From the NCBI RefSeq assembly GCF_030944625.1, contig NZ_JAUSXY010000001.1:62001-126000 (forward strand): 64,000 nucleotides of DNA. Direction: 5' to 3'. Source of the stretch: Arthrobacter sp. SLBN-112 (GTDB lineage Bacteria > Actinomycetota > Actinomycetes > Actinomycetales > Micrococcaceae). The position numbers were made by a program, and so were the translations under genes. The notes under the pieces were generated by a model, which was not told the origin of the DNA, did no database searches, and saw only the letters and a list, made by a program, of their open reading frames with translations. Numbering within the stretch: the stretch's first letter is position 1; each line of letters begins with the position of its first letter. Shown here one piece after another: positions 45,328-54,593 of this stretch.

Positions 45328-46758
45328 TCAGGCGGAGGCGGAGTGGCCGGCAACCGTGCCGCACAGTCCTTCCAGCAGGGCCACGACGCCGTCGTCCCCG
45401 GCCAGGACGGGATCGATGACCGCCAGCAGCGCCTTGGTCCGTTCAGTCCCCTGCAGTCGGTGGGCGGCGGCAACGTCCCCGCCCAGCGGATCCTGGAACG
45501 ATGCGGTTGCGGCACTGTAGTCCATCCAGGCTGCGATCATCAGCGCGGCCGCGGCACCGGACCTGCCGGCCGCCCGTTCGGCTTGCAGCACCGGAACGGC
45601 GCGCATGCGCAGTTTGGTACTGCCGTCCATCGCAATCTGGGCCAGGTGGTGCGAGATCCTGGCATTGCTGAAGCGGGCAAGCAGGGCTTTCCGGTACGCG
45701 GGAATCTGCAGGTCCACGTTGACGGGCAGGTTGGCTTCCGCTTCGTCCCAGAAAGCCTCCACGGCGCGCCGGCACGCCGGGTCAGCCAGGGCTTCCGCCA
45801 CCGTTGTGTGGCCCCTCAGCTGCCCGGCGTAGGCCAGCAGGGAGTGCGCGCCGTTGAGCAGCCACAACTTCCGGTCCTCATAGGGTTCGATGTCATCGAC
45901 GAACAGGGCGCCGGCGTCTTCCCATTTTGGACGCCCTGCAGGGAAGTCCCCGCTGAGCACCCAGCTGGAGAAGGGTTCGGCCACCACCGGCGACTCGTCC
46001 CGGTAGCCGCAGGCCTCCCGTACGGCGGCCACGTCCTGGTCGGTGGTCCGCGGCGTGATGCGGTCCACTGAGGTGCTGACAAAGCTGACGTTGCCGTCAA
46101 TCCAGGCGGCGAACCCGGGATCCCAGGCCTGGGCAAACCCTGCAACCCCTTGCCGGGCCACCGTGCCGTTGTTGGAGAGGTTGTCGCAGCAGACCACGGC
46201 GATCGGCCCGGCGCCCGCGTCCCGACGCGCGGCGAGCGCAAGCACCAGGCGTCCCAACGGCGTCCCCGGCCGCCCGGTCCCCGAACCCATCAGCGCAAGG
46301 TCGGCTGCGACGTCGGGCGCGTTTATATCCAGCTTGCCGTCCGCACCCAACCCGTAGGCGGCTTCTGTGATGGTCAGCGTGACCAGGGCAGTCTCGGGCG
46401 CGGCCACCAAGGCCGTCAGCCGGCCCAGGTCCGCTCCGTCCACAGCCTGCACGATGCTGCCGATGACAGTGAAGGAGTCACCCTCATCCGCCCGTTCCAC
46501 CAAGGTGTAGAGCCCGTCCTGCTCCGCCAGGGCAACGGCTGCGTCCGGCCGGCGGCCGGTGAACGCGGCGATTCCCCAGTCCGCCGAATCCGATGCCTGC
46601 TGGGTGTACCAGGCCTGGTGCGAACGGTGGAATGCGCCCAGTCCCAGGTGCACGATCCGCACCGGTGCTTTGGGGAGGGGGCGGAGCTGCCGGTTCAGCC
46701 GCGGAAGGTCAGCCGCCGGACGCGTGGCGGACGGCGGAACCTCGAGAGGGGCACTCAC
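45328..46758 (-). CDS. uxuB: Mannitol dehydrogenase family protein, probable fructuronate reductase
   Basis: A 476-residue long-chain polyol dehydrogenase. N-terminal NAD domain: IVHLGLGAFHRSHQAWYTQQ; central AVVCCDNLSNNGTVARQGVA; catalytic helix region WLLNGAHSLLAYAGQLRGH with LNGAH containing the conserved Asn/His and the Lys in RKLWLLN. In a uronate cluster the likely reaction is fructuronate (or tagaturonate) to mannonate (or altronate) with NADH. GTG 46758 overlaps the uxaC stop (GTGA). Follows glucuronate isomerase and precedes mannonate dehydratase, in pathway order. Confidence 0.88.
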   Translation of the reverse strand: MSAPLEVPPSATRPAADLPRLNRQLRPLPKAPVRIVHLGLGAFHRSHQAWYTQQASDSADWGIAAFTGRRPDAAVALAEQDGLYTLVERADEGDSFTVIGSIVQAVDGADLGRLTALVAAPETALVTLTITEAAYGLGADGKLDINAPDVAADLALMGSGTGRPGTPLGRLVLALAARRDAGAGPIAVVCCDNLSNNGTVARQGVAGFAQAWDPGFAAWIDGNVSFVSTSVDRITPRTTDQDVAAVREACGYRDESPVVAEPFSSWVLSGDFPAGRPKWEDAGALFVDDIEPYEDRKLWLLNGAHSLLAYAGQLRGHTTVAEALADPACRRAVEAFWDEAEANLPVNVDLQIPAYRKALLARFSNARISHHLAQIAMDGSTKLRMRAVPVLQAERAAGRSGAAAALMIAAWMDYSAATASFQDPLGGDVAAAHRLQGTERTKALLAVIDPVLAGDDGVVALLEGLCGTVAGHSASA

Positions 46759-48158
46759 AGCTTGAACACCCTCCGCGGCGAGGCGTCCACGATGTCCACG
46801 ATCAGTTCGTGAGCCCGCTCCTCGGTGACCCGGTGTTCGGCGACGAGGCGGGCCAGGAAGGACGCCTCGATCCGCCTGGCCGTGTCGTGGCGGGCCGGAA
46901 TGGAGCAGAAGGCGCGGGTGTCATCGATGAAACCGGAGGACCGGGAGAAACCCGCGGTCTCCGTCACCGCGGACCGGAAGCGCAGCATGGCGTCGGGGGC
47001 GTCCAGGAACCACCAGGGCGCACCGAGGTACACCGACGGGTAGAACCCGGCCAGCGGTGCCAGCTCGCGGGAGAAGACGGTCTCGTCCAGGGTGAAAAGG
47101 ACCAGGTGGAAATCCTTGACTGTACCGAAGTCCTGCAGCAGCGGCCGGACGGCCTCCGTGTAGTTCACGGCCACCGGGATGTCATGCCCGGTGTCCGCTC
47201 CGAAGGCTTCGAACGTGGGCGCATGGTGGTTGCGGAAGGAGCCCGGGTGGATGGTCATGACCAGCCCGTCTTCCACCGACATCCTCGCCATCTGGTACAA
47301 CATGTGGGCCTCGAAGGCGTCCCTGTCCTCGGCACTCGCCTGACCCGTCCGGCCCCGCTCGAACAGCCGCCCCGCCTCGCCGTCGTCCAGCTTCAAGGTG
47401 GCGGGCGTGAACACGCCGTGGTCAGCGGACACAGCGCCGCGGTCCACGAAGTGGCGCCGGCGTGCCTCAAGTGCCTTGATGTACCCGGCGTAGCCGGACG
47501 CACCACCTCCGGCAGCACCGATGAGCCGCTCCACGTTGTCCTGCCAGGCAGGATGCGCCATGTTCAAGTACTGGTCCGGCCGGAAAGTAGGCACCACGCG
47601 GCCGGCGAAGGCGGGGTCCGCGTGCAGCGCGGCGTGGCTTTCCAGGGAGTCCAAGGGGTCATCTGTGGTGGCGAGCACCTCGATGTTGAATTCCTTGAAC
47701 AGTTCCCGGGGCCGGAAACCCGGCTCGGACAGTTTGGCCTGCAAGGCATCGTAGAGCTGGTCCGCGTTCTGGACGGACGGCTCCTCGGCCAAGCCGAAAA
47801 CGTGGGCGAACTCCTGCCGGATCCAATACCCGGACGCGGTTCCCTCGAAGGCAGGCCACGCCGCACAGAAGTGGCGCCACACCTGCCGCGAGTCAGCGGG
47901 CTGGCTGCCAAGCCCCAGCTGGTCCATGGTCACTCCGCCGGCGTGGATCAGCCGCGTAACGTAGTGGTCCGGGGTGACCAGGAGAGCGGCCGGGTCCGGG
48001 AACGGTGTGTTCTGTTCGATGACTGCAGCATCGACGTGCCCGTGCGGGGAAAGGATAGGCAGGCCCTCCACCCGAGAGAAAAGTGAGCGGGCTATGTCCC
48101 GGACACCCGGATCGGCGGGCAGTAGCCGGTCCGGGTGGTCCGCTATCGGCTGTCCCAT
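46755..48158 (-). CDS. uxaC: Glucuronate isomerase
   Basis: A 467-residue uronate isomerase of the amidohydrolase superfamily: glucuronate to fructuronate (and galacturonate to tagaturonate). N-terminal metal His in LPILSPHGHVDAAVIEQ; AGGVTMDQLGL, EVLATTDDPLDSLESH, MTIHPGSFRNHHAP, PVAVNYTEAVRPLLQDFG and a C-terminal DTRAFCSIPARHDTARR are characteristic. Full family length. It overlaps the fructuronate reductase gene by 4 bp and follows the epimerase-like gene by 3 bp, indicating a tight operon. Confidence 0.95.
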   Translation of the reverse strand: MGQPIADHPDRLLPADPGVRDIARSLFSRVEGLPILSPHGHVDAAVIEQNTPFPDPAALLVTPDHYVTRLIHAGGVTMDQLGLGSQPADSRQVWRHFCAAWPAFEGTASGYWIRQEFAHVFGLAEEPSVQNADQLYDALQAKLSEPGFRPRELFKEFNIEVLATTDDPLDSLESHAALHADPAFAGRVVPTFRPDQYLNMAHPAWQDNVERLIGAAGGGASGYAGYIKALEARRRHFVDRGAVSADHGVFTPATLKLDDGEAGRLFERGRTGQASAEDRDAFEAHMLYQMARMSVEDGLVMTIHPGSFRNHHAPTFEAFGADTGHDIPVAVNYTEAVRPLLQDFGTVKDFHLVLFTLDETVFSRELAPLAGFYPSVYLGAPWWFLDAPDAMLRFRSAVTETAGFSRSSGFIDDTRAFCSIPARHDTARRIEASFLARLVAEHRVTEERAHELIVDIVDASPRRVFKL

Positions 48159-48161
48159 GGC

Positions 48162-49067
48162 TCAGCGCCTCCCTGCGGGGACCGGGAGACCTGCCAGGGC
48201 GGCCGTGGCGCGGAGGTAGTCCAGGTTCCCGGCGGTGCGCTCAGCCAGCGGGAGTTCCGTGGAAAAGTCCTCCACCGTCACCCAGCCGTCGTATCCGAAA
48301 GCGGCGAGTGCCTTGAAGTACTGCAGCACGCTGCCCTGGCCTGATCGCAGCGGCGCCCACTCGTTCTTGAAGATGGCTGCCCCGGATTCGTCGGTCCCGC
48401 CGCTGTCCACCCACACCGCGTTCTTCACGTGCACATGCGCCAGGTAGTCACCCAGGAGCTCGAAGGCAGGGAGGTAGTCCTCCTGCCCTTCGATCAGCAG
48501 GTTGCCAAGGTCATGGATGACGCCGACGTGCCGGGGGTCCAGGCCGTCCAGCAGCCGCAGCGCCGATGACGCCGAGGCGGTGATGGTGCGGTGGTGCAGC
48601 TCCACGAGCGCCTTCACCCCGTGGTGCGCGGCCCGCTCCGCGATCCATTCGAAATCAAGGCGGGCTGCGGCGAAGAGTTCCGGGTAGGGCGTCCCGCTGG
48701 CCGGTTCGTTGCCCCAGGCCGCGGTTCCCAGCGGCGGCGTGGTCACCCGCACCTGGCCGGCTCCCAGCTTGGCGGTGGCGGCGAGCATGCGGTCCACGTC
48801 CGCGTGGTTGTCGCACCGCGCGTATCCGCCGATGCCGGAGAACTCCAGGCCGGCGCCGGTGGTGAGGGCGGCGATCCGGTCCAGGTTCTCCTCCATGCCG
48901 GTCAACGGTACCGTTGCTTTGTTCCCGGCCCAGAAGCCAGGCTCGGGGGCGTCACCCTGGTCCGTAATGCGCCATTCAATGCCGTCCCAGCCCTGGCCCG
49001 CGAGCTGCTTAACTGCCTCCTCGGGGGTCCACTCGGGCGTCGATGCTGTAAATACTGAGAACTTCAT
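48162..49067 (-). CDS. Sugar phosphate isomerase/epimerase-type TIM-barrel protein (1)
   Basis: A 301-residue xylose-isomerase-like TIM barrel: FSVFTASTPEWTPEEAVKQL, GWDGIEWRITDQGD, KALVELHHRTITASASSALR, GVIHDLGNLLIEG, YLAHVHVKNAVWVDSGG and GWVTVEDFS. Metal residues Glu (VELHH), Asp (HDLGN), His (HVHVKN) and Glu (VEDFS) are in the usual places. Such enzymes isomerise or epimerise free sugars, or cleave 3-keto glycosides. ATG 49067 was chosen because family homology starts there. Same operon as the Gfo/Idh/MocA gene. Specific reaction unknown. Confidence 0.85.
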   Translation of the reverse strand: MKFSVFTASTPEWTPEEAVKQLAGQGWDGIEWRITDQGDAPEPGFWAGNKATVPLTGMEENLDRIAALTTGAGLEFSGIGGYARCDNHADVDRMLAATAKLGAGQVRVTTPPLGTAAWGNEPASGTPYPELFAAARLDFEWIAERAAHHGVKALVELHHRTITASASSALRLLDGLDPRHVGVIHDLGNLLIEGQEDYLPAFELLGDYLAHVHVKNAVWVDSGGTDESGAAIFKNEWAPLRSGQGSVLQYFKALAAFGYDGWVTVEDFSTELPLAERTAGNLDYLRATAALAGLPVPAGRR

Positions 49068-49071
49068 GGTT

Positions 49072-50235
49072 TCAGGCGCTTTCTGCCGCTGTGCTGCCGG
49101 TGTGGACTTCGAGGTCGTTGTACTTGCCTGCCAGGACATCCTCGAAGAGGACGGGCTGGCCGAGGGTGGCCGAGACGTACACCGAACGCACCGCGGCAAG
49201 GGCATTGACGGCGTCGCTGACGGTGACTCCAGGCTGCTTTCCACCGGCGATGGCGGCCAGGATGTCCCGGTACTGCCGGACGTGGCCGGCCGGGTACACG
49301 GTGGGATCGGCTGCTTTGTAGTCTTCCTCGGGGTATTTGGCCAGTTCCTCGTCCGCCTGGTTGCCGCCGCCCTGCAGGCCCATGTCCGCCGAGGCGCCGC
49401 CGGTGTCCCTGCTGTGGAAGTACTGCAGGCGGTCGTTGTCCACCACGGCCGAGCCCTCGGAGCCCATCAGCTGCACGCGCACGGTCAGCCCGGGGTAGGC
49501 GGCAGTGGTGGCGTGCAGGACGGCCAGGCCGCCGTTCTCGAAGGTCACGGTGGCTACCGCCGTGTCCTCCACTTCGATGCGTTCGTGGGCGAGGCGGGCG
49601 GTGTGCGCAAAAATTTCCACCGGCCGGCCCATGAACCACAGGAGGAGGTCCACGGTGTGCACGCCCTGGTTCATGAGGGCGCCGCCGCCGTCCATCGCCC
49701 ACGTGCCGCGCCAGTCACCGGAGTCGTAGTAGCCCTGGCTGCGCCACCATGCCACCGAGGCGATGGCGGAGGTCAGCTTGCCGAAGCGGCCGTCGGCGAT
49801 GGCGCGGGACACGGCGACGCTGGACTGGTCGAACCGGTGCTGGCTGATGACCGAGGCAACGATGCCCTTGCCCGCTGCTTCCTTCGCGGCGGCTTCGATT
49901 TCCTGGGCCCGGCTGAGGTCCACGTCAAGGGGCTTCTCGATGACCACATGCTTGCCCGCCGCGAGCACCTCCAGGCTCTGCTGGATGTGCAGGCCGCTGG
50001 GGGTTGCCAGGGCAACCAGATGGATGTCTTCGGCGGCGAAAGCTTCCGCCTGGGTGGTGTACAGCGCCGGGCGCCCACCGCCCTGCTGTTCGATGAAGTC
50101 GGCGAGCGCTTCGGCCGCGGCCGGGATGGCATCGATGAGGGCCACGATGCGGACTTCCGGGAATTCACGGAGGGCTACGGCGTGGGTGCGGCCGATGACA
50201 CCGCACCCGGTGATGGCTGCGTTCAAAGTGCTCAT
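49072..50235 (-). CDS. Gfo/Idh/MocA-family oxidoreductase
   Basis: A 387-residue NAD(P)-dependent sugar oxidoreductase. N-terminal Rossmann fold LNAAITGCGVIGRTHAVALR, DIHLVALATPSGLHIQQSLE, then the family motif GKHVVIEKPLDVDLSRAQEI (EKP Lys) and the catalytic-region YDSGDWRGTWAMDGGGALMN with QGVHTVDLLLWFMG (His). Members oxidise inositols, glucose or glycosides at C3. Its ATG 50235 overlaps the preceding gene's stop (ATGA). Flanked on both sides by TIM-barrel isomerase/epimerase genes, a grouping seen in keto-sugar and keto-glycoside pathways. Confidence 0.92.
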   Translation of the reverse strand: MSTLNAAITGCGVIGRTHAVALREFPEVRIVALIDAIPAAAEALADFIEQQGGGRPALYTTQAEAFAAEDIHLVALATPSGLHIQQSLEVLAAGKHVVIEKPLDVDLSRAQEIEAAAKEAAGKGIVASVISQHRFDQSSVAVSRAIADGRFGKLTSAIASVAWWRSQGYYDSGDWRGTWAMDGGGALMNQGVHTVDLLLWFMGRPVEIFAHTARLAHERIEVEDTAVATVTFENGGLAVLHATTAAYPGLTVRVQLMGSEGSAVVDNDRLQYFHSRDTGGASADMGLQGGGNQADEELAKYPEEDYKAADPTVYPAGHVRQYRDILAAIAGGKQPGVTVSDAVNALAAVRSVYVSATLGQPVLFEDVLAGKYNDLEVHTGSTAAESA

Positions 50236-51080
50236 GCGGTCTGGACTCCTGCTTCTGCAGTAACTTTTGCGAACGCGCGTGCCGCGATGCCGAAGGCCGT
50301 GGGGCCGGAGAATCCGCCCAAGCCGTGGGCGCCGGCAAGGTGCGGCTCAAGGGAGGCGAAACCTTCGTAGCCGTCGGCCTTGAGCGCCTCCACGGTCTTG
50401 AGTACGTCCCCGTCGCCTTCGCCGGCGGGCACCACGTGGCCGTTGGCGAAGAGGGCATCCTTGACCTGGAGGTATTCCAGGTGCGGGCGCAGCTTGGCAT
50501 ACCCCTCATCGAAGGGCTTGACGCCGACCTGGACGAAGTTCGCAGCGTCCCAGGCCACTTTCAGGGCCGGCGAGTCCACAGTCTCGATGATGTCCAGGAC
50601 CCGGTCCGGGACGTCCCCGAAGATGTCCTTCTCGTTTTCGTGCAGGAGGATCACCCCGGCTTCCTCGGCCACGTCGGCAAGGGCACGCATGCGCTCGATG
50701 ACCTCATCCCGGATGCTTTCCACCTGGACTGACTCGCCGTAGTAGAAGGAGAAGATGCGGATGTATTTGGCGTCCAGGACCTTGGCGGCATTGGCTGCCC
50801 GGCGCAGCCGTTCCACCTCATGCTCCACCGGGAGGCTGACGTCCACCTTCCCGATGGGCGAGGCAATGGCCGAGACCTTCATGCCTTTATCTGCCAGCAG
50901 GGCGGCAAGTGCCTGGAGCTGTTCGTCGCTGAGGTCCACGATGTTGGTTCCCCATGCGCTGCGAACCTCGATGTGGTTGGCGCCGAGGGCCTGCAGCACG
51001 GCTATCTGGACTGCAGGGTCGTCGTCAATTTCGTCGCCGAAGCCTGACAGCTGCCACGTGACCTGGGTGGTCGAAACCAT
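50232..51080 (-). CDS. Sugar phosphate isomerase/epimerase-type TIM-barrel protein (2)
   Basis: A 282-residue TIM barrel of the xylose-isomerase-like superfamily: GFGDEIDDDPAVQIAVLQAL, ANHIEVRSAWGTNIVDLSDE, AIASPIGKVDVSLPVEHEVE, VILLHENEKDIFGD, LKVAWDAANFVQVG, YLQVKDALFANGHVVPAGEG, GYEGFASLEPHLAG. Glu, Asp, His/Lys and Glu metal positions are retained (LHENE, WDAAN, VKDA, LEPH). It shares only the fold with the protein at 48162. Upstream of the Gfo/Idh/MocA gene, overlapping by 4 bp, and 2 bp after the permease gene. Reaction unknown. Confidence 0.88.
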   Translation of the reverse strand: MVSTTQVTWQLSGFGDEIDDDPAVQIAVLQALGANHIEVRSAWGTNIVDLSDEQLQALAALLADKGMKVSAIASPIGKVDVSLPVEHEVERLRRAANAAKVLDAKYIRIFSFYYGESVQVESIRDEVIERMRALADVAEEAGVILLHENEKDIFGDVPDRVLDIIETVDSPALKVAWDAANFVQVGVKPFDEGYAKLRPHLEYLQVKDALFANGHVVPAGEGDGDVLKTVEALKADGYEGFASLEPHLAGAHGLGGFSGPTAFGIAARAFAKVTAEAGVQTA

Positions 51081-51082
51081 GG

Positions 51083-52006
51083 TTATTTAACTCCTCCGGC
51101 GGTCAGCCCGCCTACTAGGTATCGCTGGAAAATCAGGTAAAGGATGACCACCGGTGCTGCGCACACCAAGGCTGCGGCCATCATCTGGCCGTAGTAAGGG
51201 ATGGCGCCGCCTTCCTGCGAGGCACCAAAAATTTGCAGGGCGACGGCGGCGGTCTGGCTTTCAGGGCGCGTCATCACCGAGGCGAACAGGACGTCGTTCC
51301 AGCCGAGCAGGAAGGCGAAGATGCCGGAGACGACGATGCCGGGCCAGCTCAGGGGCAGGACGATGCGGAACAGGACACCGAGGTTGGACGCGCCGTCGAT
51401 TTTGGCAGCTTCTTCCAGTTCCTTGGGAAGCCCGCGGAGGTAGGTGACCATCACCCAGGTGGAGAATGGCATGGCGAAGGTCAGGTACGTCACGAACAGG
51501 CCCCACTGGGTCCCGATCACCTGGATGCCGAGGTAGGTGGCCGCCGAGGAAAAGAGCACGAAGACCGGCAGCACCATCAGGGTTCCCGGGACGGACTGCA
51601 GTGCCAGGAGGCCGCGCAGGATGCTGAGCCTTCCCCGGAAGCTGTACCGGACCAGGACGAATGCGGTGGAAATGGACAAGGCCGCGGAAACTACGGCCGT
51701 TGATCCGGCCACCAGGACGCTGTTGGTCAGGCCGGTGGCCAGGCCCACGCTGGTCCAGATCTTCGAGTAGTTCTCCAACGTGACCGATGACGGCCAGAAC
51801 TCGCCTTTGGCGACTCCGATGTCCGAGTTCACTGACGCCAGGAAGATGTACAGCACCGGAATCAGGACCAAGGAACCCAGGAAGACAAGGATGATGACCA
51901 GCAGGGGGCCCGGGAGGAGCCTCAGCACCTCGTGCTGGCGGTGCGAACCCGGACGGTCGACGTCGGCGGTTGGCGCGCTCCGACGACCGGTGATCGTGGC
52001 GCTCAT
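51083..52006 (-). CDS. Carbohydrate ABC transporter permease (MalG type)
   Basis: A 307-residue inner-membrane permease with six helices, from LLVIILVFLGSLVLIPVLYI to MMAAALVCAAPVVILYLIFQ. The cytoplasmic EAA loop is LPKELEEAAKIDGASNLGVL, the contact site for the ATPase. Fits the second permease of a CUT1 sugar importer. Overlaps the other permease gene by 4 bp. No ATPase gene is in the cluster; a shared MsiK-type ATPase elsewhere is usual in actinobacteria. Confidence 0.95.
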   Translation of the reverse strand: MSATITGRRSAPTADVDRPGSHRQHEVLRLLPGPLLVIILVFLGSLVLIPVLYIFLASVNSDIGVAKGEFWPSSVTLENYSKIWTSVGLATGLTNSVLVAGSTAVVSAALSISTAFVLVRYSFRGRLSILRGLLALQSVPGTLMVLPVFVLFSSAATYLGIQVIGTQWGLFVTYLTFAMPFSTWVMVTYLRGLPKELEEAAKIDGASNLGVLFRIVLPLSWPGIVVSGIFAFLLGWNDVLFASVMTRPESQTAAVALQIFGASQEGGAIPYYGQMMAAALVCAAPVVILYLIFQRYLVGGLTAGGVK

Positions 52007-53013
52007 TTCTTCGCTCCTGGGGTGTCGGCGTCGTCAAGCTTCACGGCGCGGAGGTAAACGAACAGCGGAATGGCGATGAGCACCAGGGAGATGAAGGCCA
52101 TCGCGGCGCTCAGGCCAAAGCGGAAGCTCTGGAAGCTGGTGACGTAGGTCAGGATGGGGAGGACTTCCACGTCCGTGGGCGCCGGGACGCCGAACAACAC
52201 GAACGGGAGGGTGAAGTTGTTGATGTGGTGCAGCATCCCGATCAGGAAAGCGAGGGCCAGCGGACCCTTCAAGTAGGGGAAGATCACGTACCGGAGCTTG
52301 TTCCACCAGAGCGCCCCGTCGAGGGCGGAGGCCTCGTGCACCTCGTGGTCCACGGACTGCAGGCCGGACAACGCGAGCAGGTAGATGAACGGCCAGGAGG
52401 CCCAGATCTGGACCAGGACCAGTGTCCAGAACGTTTGCGGCCCGTTGAGCCAGAGCCCCACGTGGATTCCCACGGTGGCCAGCGCCTCGTCCACGATGCC
52501 GCCCGGCTGGAGCATGGTACGCCAGACGGTTGCCACCACGAAGGATGGCAGGACATACGGGATGAGGAAGACCGAGCGGATCAGGGCGCGGCCCTTGAAG
52601 GCGTTCTGGGTTGCCACTGCAGCGGCAATGCCAAGCGGCAGGGTCACCACCATGGCAAGCAGCGAGTAGCTGACGCTGAGCCAGACGGCGTGCAGGAGGG
52701 GAGAGTTCGTGGCGGCTTCAACGAAGTTTTCCACTCCGATGATCGGTGCACTGATCCATTTCCGGAGGGTGTATTGGTCCAGGTTGAGGACGGACATATA
52801 GATGCCCAGCAACAGCGGCACCACGATGATGATGATCATCAGGACCCCGCCGGGGATCAGCATCCAGAGCGGGCGGTTCCGCTCGCTCAGGCCCTTGCGC
52901 CTTGGTCCGCCCTTGGGCGCGGGCTGCTGCCCGGTTCCGTCAGCGGTCCGGGGCGCCCGGCCTGCGGCGGAATCCACCGCAGGCCGTACTTCATGAGAGG
53001 CGTCGGTTGACAT
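52003..53013 (-). CDS. Carbohydrate ABC transporter permease (MalF type)
   Basis: A 336-residue permease with six helices beginning LWMLIPGGVLMIIIIVVPLL. The EAA-like loop is VDHEVHEASALDGALWWNKL. Pairs with the downstream permease and with the binding protein encoded 6 bp upstream, giving a CUT1 importer for an oligosaccharide or sugar acid. The N-terminal 45 residues are a disordered Pro/Gly tail. Confidence 0.95.
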   Translation of the reverse strand: MSTDASHEVRPAVDSAAGRAPRTADGTGQQPAPKGGPRRKGLSERNRPLWMLIPGGVLMIIIIVVPLLLGIYMSVLNLDQYTLRKWISAPIIGVENFVEAATNSPLLHAVWLSVSYSLLAMVVTLPLGIAAAVATQNAFKGRALIRSVFLIPYVLPSFVVATVWRTMLQPGGIVDEALATVGIHVGLWLNGPQTFWTLVLVQIWASWPFIYLLALSGLQSVDHEVHEASALDGALWWNKLRYVIFPYLKGPLALAFLIGMLHHINNFTLPFVLFGVPAPTDVEVLPILTYVTSFQSFRFGLSAAMAFISLVLIAIPLFVYLRAVKLDDADTPGAKK

Positions 53014-53019
53014 TGGAAC

Positions 53020-54378
53020 TTATCCTTTGGAGGCCCGGTCCAGGGAGGCCTGGCCCTTGGTTTGGGCGTCTTTGATCCGTGAATCCAGGGCGGATTCGTC
53101 CACCTTGCCGGCGGCCAGGTCCGGAATCGACTGGACGGTGACGTTAAGCAGGCCCAGTTGGATGTCGCCCCAGGCGCCGGTGAACGGCGTGGCCTTGGAC
53201 TTGGCTGCGGCATCGGCCACTGGCTTGAGCTTGGCGTCTGTCAGGGCGGCGAGGGCTTCGGCGTTTGCAGGCAGGTCACCGAAGGTCTTCTGGTAGTTCA
53301 ACTGCTCATCCTTGGAGGTAATCAACTTGATATAGGCGAAGGCAAGGTCCTTCTGCTTGGAGTAATCAGCAACCACCAGGTTGTCGCCGGAGAGGATGCT
53401 GGCGGCGTCGCCGTCCGACTTGGACTGGGTCTCACCCGGAGCGATCGTGGGCATCAGGGCGTACTCGTACTTGCCGGCAACCGCTGACTTGTCCAGGGTG
53501 GGAATGGAGCTGGACGTGGTCATCATCAGGTAGCCGGCCTTGCCGCTGGCGAAGGCGGCCACGGCGTTGCTGTTGCTCCAGCCCACCGAGGCGGGGTCGA
53601 CCACTTTGTCATTGGTCAGCCAGCCGAAATACGTTTCGTACGCCTTCTTGACCGTGGGGTCATCCATCTTCAGCTTGTTGCCGTCAACCAGCGGGTTTCC
53701 GGCCTGGACGGACATGGCCCAAATGAACTTCCAAGGATCGAAGTTGTCCTTGTAGCCCGTCGCGATGCCATAGGTGTCACCCTTTGTCATCTTCTTGGCC
53801 TGGGCGGCAAGCTCATCCCAGCTGGTTGCGGGCTTATCGATGCCCGCCGCTGCCAGCAGGTCCTTGTTGTAGGCCATGACGAACGGGCGGCTGACGAAGG
53901 GGATGCCGGCCATGTGGTCCTTGTCCGGCCCGGAGATACCGAGAGCGGCCTGGTTGAAGCGGTCCTTGCCGCCAACCTTCTTCCAGTCGTCGTCGGAGAG
54001 GGTCACGAAGGCCTTGGTGGCGTAGGCCGTGGGGGTGAACGTGGTGCCGAGACCGTAGATGTCCGGTCCCTGCCCGGATACCACGGACGTCTGGATCCTG
54101 GTGAGTTCATCATTGGCCGATGCGAAGGTTTCAAACTTCACGTCCGCGCCGGTTTCCGCCTTGAACTTGGCGGCGATATCGCTCTGCCACTGCTTCTGCT
54201 GCTCCGGGTACTGGCTAAGGACGCCGACCAGGACATCAAGAGTCTTGCCCGTCCCGTCCACTTTGCCGTCCGAGCTGGTGGAGCCGCCGCCGTTTCCGGA
54301 GCTCGATCCACAGCCGGTCAAGGCGAGCGCTGCAGCCGTGATTATCGCCGCAAGTCCAGTAGTCGATTTAAACCTCAT
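53020..54378 (-). CDS. Sugar ABC transporter substrate-binding lipoprotein
   Basis: A 452-residue extracellular solute-binding protein. The N-terminus has a lipoprotein signal peptide, AAIITAAALALTGCGSSSG, with lipobox LTGC; a Gly/Ser spacer follows. The mature part has a family 1 (SBP_bac_1) pattern: TLDVLVGVLSQYPEQQKQWQ, FETFASANDELTRIQTSVVS, YGLGTTFTPTAYATKAFVTL. First gene of the minus-strand island, facing the LacI gene. Ligand cannot be read, but the downstream genes point to a glucuronate-containing or oxidised oligosaccharide. Confidence 0.95.
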   Translation of the reverse strand: MRFKSTTGLAAIITAAALALTGCGSSSGNGGGSTSSDGKVDGTGKTLDVLVGVLSQYPEQQKQWQSDIAAKFKAETGADVKFETFASANDELTRIQTSVVSGQGPDIYGLGTTFTPTAYATKAFVTLSDDDWKKVGGKDRFNQAALGISGPDKDHMAGIPFVSRPFVMAYNKDLLAAAGIDKPATSWDELAAQAKKMTKGDTYGIATGYKDNFDPWKFIWAMSVQAGNPLVDGNKLKMDDPTVKKAYETYFGWLTNDKVVDPASVGWSNSNAVAAFASGKAGYLMMTTSSSIPTLDKSAVAGKYEYALMPTIAPGETQSKSDGDAASILSGDNLVVADYSKQKDLAFAYIKLITSKDEQLNYQKTFGDLPANAEALAALTDAKLKPVADAAAKSKATPFTGAWGDIQLGLLNVTVQSIPDLAAGKVDESALDSRIKDAQTKGQASLDRASKG

Positions 54379-54475
54379 TGTTTTTCTCCTCTAGGACACC
54401 CGCATGGCCACATCCGTCTTGTGGCGGAAATCACTGCAGGCGACTCGAGAGTCAGTCTAGGAAATTGGAAAGCTT

Positions 54476-54493
54476 GCGGCAAGCGGTTGCCAA
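54476..54493. promoter_or_regulatory. LacI-type operator in the divergent promoter region
   Basis: GGCAAGCGGTTGCC (54478-54491) is a near-perfect palindrome with central CG; extended GCGGCAAGCGGTTGCCAA. It lies 100 bp upstream of both the binding-protein and lacI genes, like other LacI-family sites. A further TTGCC half-site follows at 54497. Confidence 0.7.
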
Positions 54494-54593
54494 AAGTTGC
54501 CACAAGTGGTCTGCTTGGATCATCCAAAGTCGGGGAAACGCAGGGGGTTACCGCCGGCGGATTCTTCAAGCCAGCGATGAAAGGTCGGCAACT

